Shown piece after piece: positions 6,693 through 8,486 of a stretch of DNA of 8,486 bases (within the stretch, counting starts at the first letter, position 1; each line of letters begins with the position of its first letter). Origin of the DNA: Candidatus Halomonas stercoripullorum (lineage in GTDB: Bacteria; Pseudomonadota; Gammaproteobacteria; Pseudomonadales; Halomonadaceae); the NCBI GenBank assembly GCA_019114645.1, contig DXFC01000015.1:1-8486 (forward strand). The letters are read 5' to 3'. Made by a program: the position numbers and the translations under genes. The notes under the pieces were generated by a model that was not told the origin of the DNA, searched no databases, and saw only the letters and a list, made by a program, of their open reading frames with translations.

Positions 6693-6747
6693 GTGCCCAA
6701 ACGAGACCTGATCTCGCCTATCTGCAGCAATTCGGGAGCTTTTTCGC

Positions 6748-7515
6748 ATGAGCCTTCACTCCAACCCCGAGGACCCGCGTACCACGGACTTCGGCTATCA
6801 GGAAGTGCCGTTAGAGGAAAAGGCCTCGCGCGTTGCCGATGTCTTTCACTCCGTCGCCACACGCTACGACGTGATGAACGACCTCATGTCGATGGGCATC
6901 CACCGACTGTGGAAGCGGATCACTATTGAGCGCGCCAGCGTACGTCCCGGTCACAGCGTTCTCGATATCGCCGGCGGCACCGGCGATCTGACACTGAAAT
7001 TTTCGCGCCTGGTCGGTCCGCGCGGCCGCGTAGTACTGGCCGACATCAATGCTTCCATGCTGCGGGTCGGCCGTGACAAGCTGCTCGATAACGGCGTCGG
7101 TGCCAATGTCGAGTACGTCCAGGCCAACGCCGAGTGCCTGCCTTTCCCTGATAACAGCTTCGACTGCATTACCATCGCTTTCGGCCTGCGCAACGTCACC
7201 GACAAGGACGCTGCACTGCGCTCAATGACCCGAGTGCTCAAGCCGGGTGGACGGCTGTTGGTGCTGGAGTTCTCCAAGCCCAGGAATCCCGTGCTCACCC
7301 GCGCCTACGACGAGTACTCCTTCCGCCTGCTACCGCTCATGGGCCGTATGGTGGCAGGTGATCCCGACAGCTATCGCTACCTGGCCGAGTCGATCCGCAT
7401 GCATCCTGACCAGGAAACCCTCAAGGCGATGATGGAAACAGCGGGGCTGGAACGGGTCGAATACACCAACCTCACCGGTGGTATCGTCGCCCTGCATCGT
7501 GGCTTCAAGCTCTGA
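6748..7515 (+). CDS. ubiE: Ubiquinone/menaquinone biosynthesis C-methyltransferase UbiE
   Basis: UbiE is a SAM-dependent class I methyltransferase that adds the ring C-methyl group in ubiquinone synthesis (and converts demethylmenaquinone to menaquinone where that pathway exists). The protein has 255 residues (E. coli 251). The UbiE signature YDVMNDLMSMGIHRLWK (40-56) is followed by the SAM-binding motif I VLDIAGGTGDL (71-81), an acidic end of the second strand at ADINASML (98-105), the second signature RVLKPGGRLLVLEFSKP (162-178), and the C-terminal NLTGGIVALHRGFKL (241-255). GGGAG (6734-6738) lies 9 bases before ATG 6748 and supports this start. It is the first gene of ubiE-ubiJ-ubiB; ubiJ starts 7 bases after its stop codon. 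No men gene is visible here, so only the ubiquinone role can be assumed from context. Confidence 0.97.
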   Translation: MSLHSNPEDPRTTDFGYQEVPLEEKASRVADVFHSVATRYDVMNDLMSMGIHRLWKRITIERASVRPGHSVLDIAGGTGDLTLKFSRLVGPRGRVVLADINASMLRVGRDKLLDNGVGANVEYVQANAECLPFPDNSFDCITIAFGLRNVTDKDAALRSMTRVLKPGGRLLVLEFSKPRNPVLTRAYDEYSFRLLPLMGRMVAGDPDSYRYLAESIRMHPDQETLKAMMETAGLERVEYTNLTGGIVALHRGFKL

Positions 7516-7522
7516 GGGCCTC

Positions 7523-8161
7523 ATGACGTTGACCCCGACCTTGCTGCTGGCCGGCATCGAGCGCTCTCTCAACGCCTTGCTCGCACGCGACCTCGCTGCA
7601 CCCGAAAGGCTGGCCCGGCTGGCCGGCTGTCGCGTGCTATTGCGCCTGGAGCGCCCCTCACTGGCACTACTCCTGAGCTTCCACTCCCAGGGGATCGATC
7701 TGCTGCGCCAGGCTGAACCCGACGAGAGCGTGGCCGATACCGTCGTCGAGCTCGACAGCGAAACCCTGGGCGAGCTATTTGGGGGTGAGTCCCTGGAACG
7801 GCTCATGTTTCGCGGCAAGCTGGCGGTGCGCGGTCGTGTGCATCTGCTCGAAGAGATGCGTGAGCTGTTTTTCGATCTGGAGATCGATTGGGAGGCGGAG
7901 CTTGCCCGCTGGCTAGGAGACATCCCCGCCCACACTCTTGCCGAAGGCATAAGACGCCTGGCTCGCTGGGGCCTGCGCACTCAAGGTGAAATGCGTGCCG
8001 ACATCGCCGAATATGTCTTCGAGGAAGCCCGGCTGCTGCCCGGCAAGTCTCAACTCGACGTCCTGCGCGACCATCTCACCGAGCTCGGCATCAGCGCTGA
8101 TCGCCTCGAAGCGCGCTTGCACAGATTACGTCGGCAGCTGGAGAATGAGGCTGCACCATGA
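7523..8161 (+). CDS. ubiJ: Ubiquinone biosynthesis accessory factor UbiJ (SCP2 domain)
   Basis: UbiJ is a non-enzymatic factor. In E. coli it works with UbiK and the Ubi hydroxylases in a soluble complex, where its SCP2 (sterol carrier) domain binds hydrophobic ubiquinone intermediates. The protein has 212 residues (E. coli 201). An N-terminal SCP2-like domain spans about 12-118, with LTPTLLLAGIERSLN at the front and GKLAVRGRVHLLEEMRELF (98-116) near its end. DWEAELARWLGD (122-133) follows, and then a charged helical tail (about 176-208) likely to form a coiled coil, the part that pairs with UbiK in the known system. ATG 7523 is preferred over the open frame upstream, which overlaps ubiE; GAGGG (7514-7518) overlaps the ubiE stop codon and is 4 bases from this ATG. 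Sequence conservation in UbiJ is low, so position between ubiE and ubiB is important support. Confidence 0.92.
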   Translation: MTLTPTLLLAGIERSLNALLARDLAAPERLARLAGCRVLLRLERPSLALLLSFHSQGIDLLRQAEPDESVADTVVELDSETLGELFGGESLERLMFRGKLAVRGRVHLLEEMRELFFDLEIDWEAELARWLGDIPAHTLAEGIRRLARWGLRTQGEMRADIAEYVFEEARLLPGKSQLDVLRDHLTELGISADRLEARLHRLRRQLENEAAP

Positions 8162-8486
8162 TGCTTCTGCGCCTGTTGCGTATCATCTGGGTCATCACCC
8201 GCTACCGCCTGGATACCCTGTTACCACTGCAACGCCTGCCCTGGTGGCTAAGGCCGGTCTTTCTGCTTTCTCCTTTGCGTCTGGTACCGGTGGGTCAACG
8301 CAGCGGGGGTGAGCGTTTGCGGCTGGCCCTGGAGTCTCTCGGCCCGGTGTTCGTCAAGTTCGGTCAATTGCTCTCCACCCGCCGCGACCTGCTACCCGAA
8401 GACATCGCCGACGAGCTCAGACGCTTGCAGGACCAGGTCCCTCCCTTCCCCGCCGCCGAGGCTTGCGCCCTGGTGGAAGCGGAACT
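8158..8486 (+). CDS. ubiB: Ubiquinone biosynthesis protein kinase-like UbiB (3'-partial)
   Basis: UbiB is an atypical kinase-like ATPase of the ABC1/ADCK/COQ8 family, attached to the inner membrane and required for ubiquinone synthesis. Only the first 109 codons are in the window; the E. coli protein has 546 residues, so most of the kinase-like domain and the C-terminal membrane helices lie beyond. The family-defining KxGQ motif is present as KFGQ (67-70) in GPVFVKFGQLLSTRRDLLP, followed by IADELRRLQDQVPPF, a very characteristic UbiB block. The start is ATGATG: the first ATG (8158) overlaps the ubiJ stop codon as ATGA and the second (8161) is in the same frame. GAGG (8147-8150) is 7 bases from the first and 10 from the second, so 8158 is favoured. 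Translation is probably coupled to ubiJ. Confidence 0.96.
   Translation, partial: MMLLRLLRIIWVITRYRLDTLLPLQRLPWWLRPVFLLSPLRLVPVGQRSGGERLRLALESLGPVFVKFGQLLSTRRDLLPEDIADELRRLQDQVPPFPAAEACALVEAE

Larger units (their letters stand above)
6444..6747. other. 304-base intergenic region between DUF971 and ubiE
   Basis: Its first part holds the 10-bp hairpin. Bases 6521-6660 are about 48% GC (67 of 140 by hand count), clearly lower than the flanking genes. On the minus strand, 6542 down to 6414 is an open frame of 42 codons encoding a basic start, a hydrophobic stretch and a short polar tail, with AAAGG four bases before its ATG; I treat it as a candidate only. On the + strand, ATG 6566 opens a 61-codon frame ending inside the ubiE start, with no ribosome site and no recognisable protein. 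A -10-like TACAAT precedes ubiE. I see no tRNA, repeat or mobile-element remnant. Confidence 0.6.

Noticed and set aside
6566..6751. 61-codon + strand frame overlapping the ubiE start by ATGA
   Set aside because: It has no ribosome site before ATG 6566, a composition unlike a folded protein, and no recognisable family. It also spans the candidate ubiE promoter, so the overlap looks accidental.
1..8486. Search for a novel defence, mobile or metabolic system
   Set aside because: All complete genes belong to well-known housekeeping families in conserved order. No transposase, integrase, att-like repeat, CRISPR repeat or toxin-antitoxin pair is visible on either strand.

Overview
This window is an ordinary, densely packed chromosomal housekeeping region of a GC-rich gammaproteobacterium. 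Every complete gene is on the + strand and belongs to a well-known family. The order priA, argS, an ftsN-like SPOR gene, hslV, hslU, a DUF971 gene, then ubiE, ubiJ and ubiB matches the Pseudomonas/Halomonas type of chromosome. In E. coli, by contrast, cytR lies between priA and ftsN, and argS and ubiEJB are elsewhere. I favour a Halomonadaceae-like organism (Halomonas/Chromohalobacter group), because the Pseudomonas pha (polyhydroxyalkanoate) cluster is absent between the DUF971 gene and ubiE. The genus is an inference from synteny and protein style only.

Layout. Bases 1-1468 hold the C-terminal two thirds of PriA, the replication-restart helicase. A 136-base gap with a hairpin and a candidate sigma-70 promoter leads into argS (1605-3290). 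Three bases later comes an FtsN-like SPOR-domain protein (3294-4046). The next gap (4047-4185) carries a good match to a sigma-32 heat-shock promoter, followed by a leader with two strong hairpins. Then come hslV (4186-4704) and hslU (4716-6035), the peptidase and unfoldase of one heat-shock protease, and a small DUF971 gene (6060-6443) that probably ends this transcription unit. A 304-base gap of lower GC content follows. It holds a 10-bp hairpin, a possible 42-codon antisense ORF and a candidate promoter. The window ends with the ubiquinone operon ubiE (6748-7515), ubiJ (7523-8161) and the start of ubiB (8158 to the window end), coupled by a 7-base gap and a 4-base overlap.

How the genes work together. 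HslV and HslU form one ATP-dependent protease. UbiE, UbiJ and UbiB act in late ubiquinone synthesis: UbiE is the C-methyltransferase, UbiJ a lipid-binding assembly factor, and UbiB an atypical kinase-like ATPase. PriA, ArgS and FtsN serve replication restart, translation and division, and are neighbours by conserved synteny rather than by shared pathway.

I found no mobile element, CRISPR array, tRNA, rRNA or clearly new system. The most interesting signals are regulatory (the heat-shock promoter and structured leader of hslVU) and the content of the gap before ubiE.
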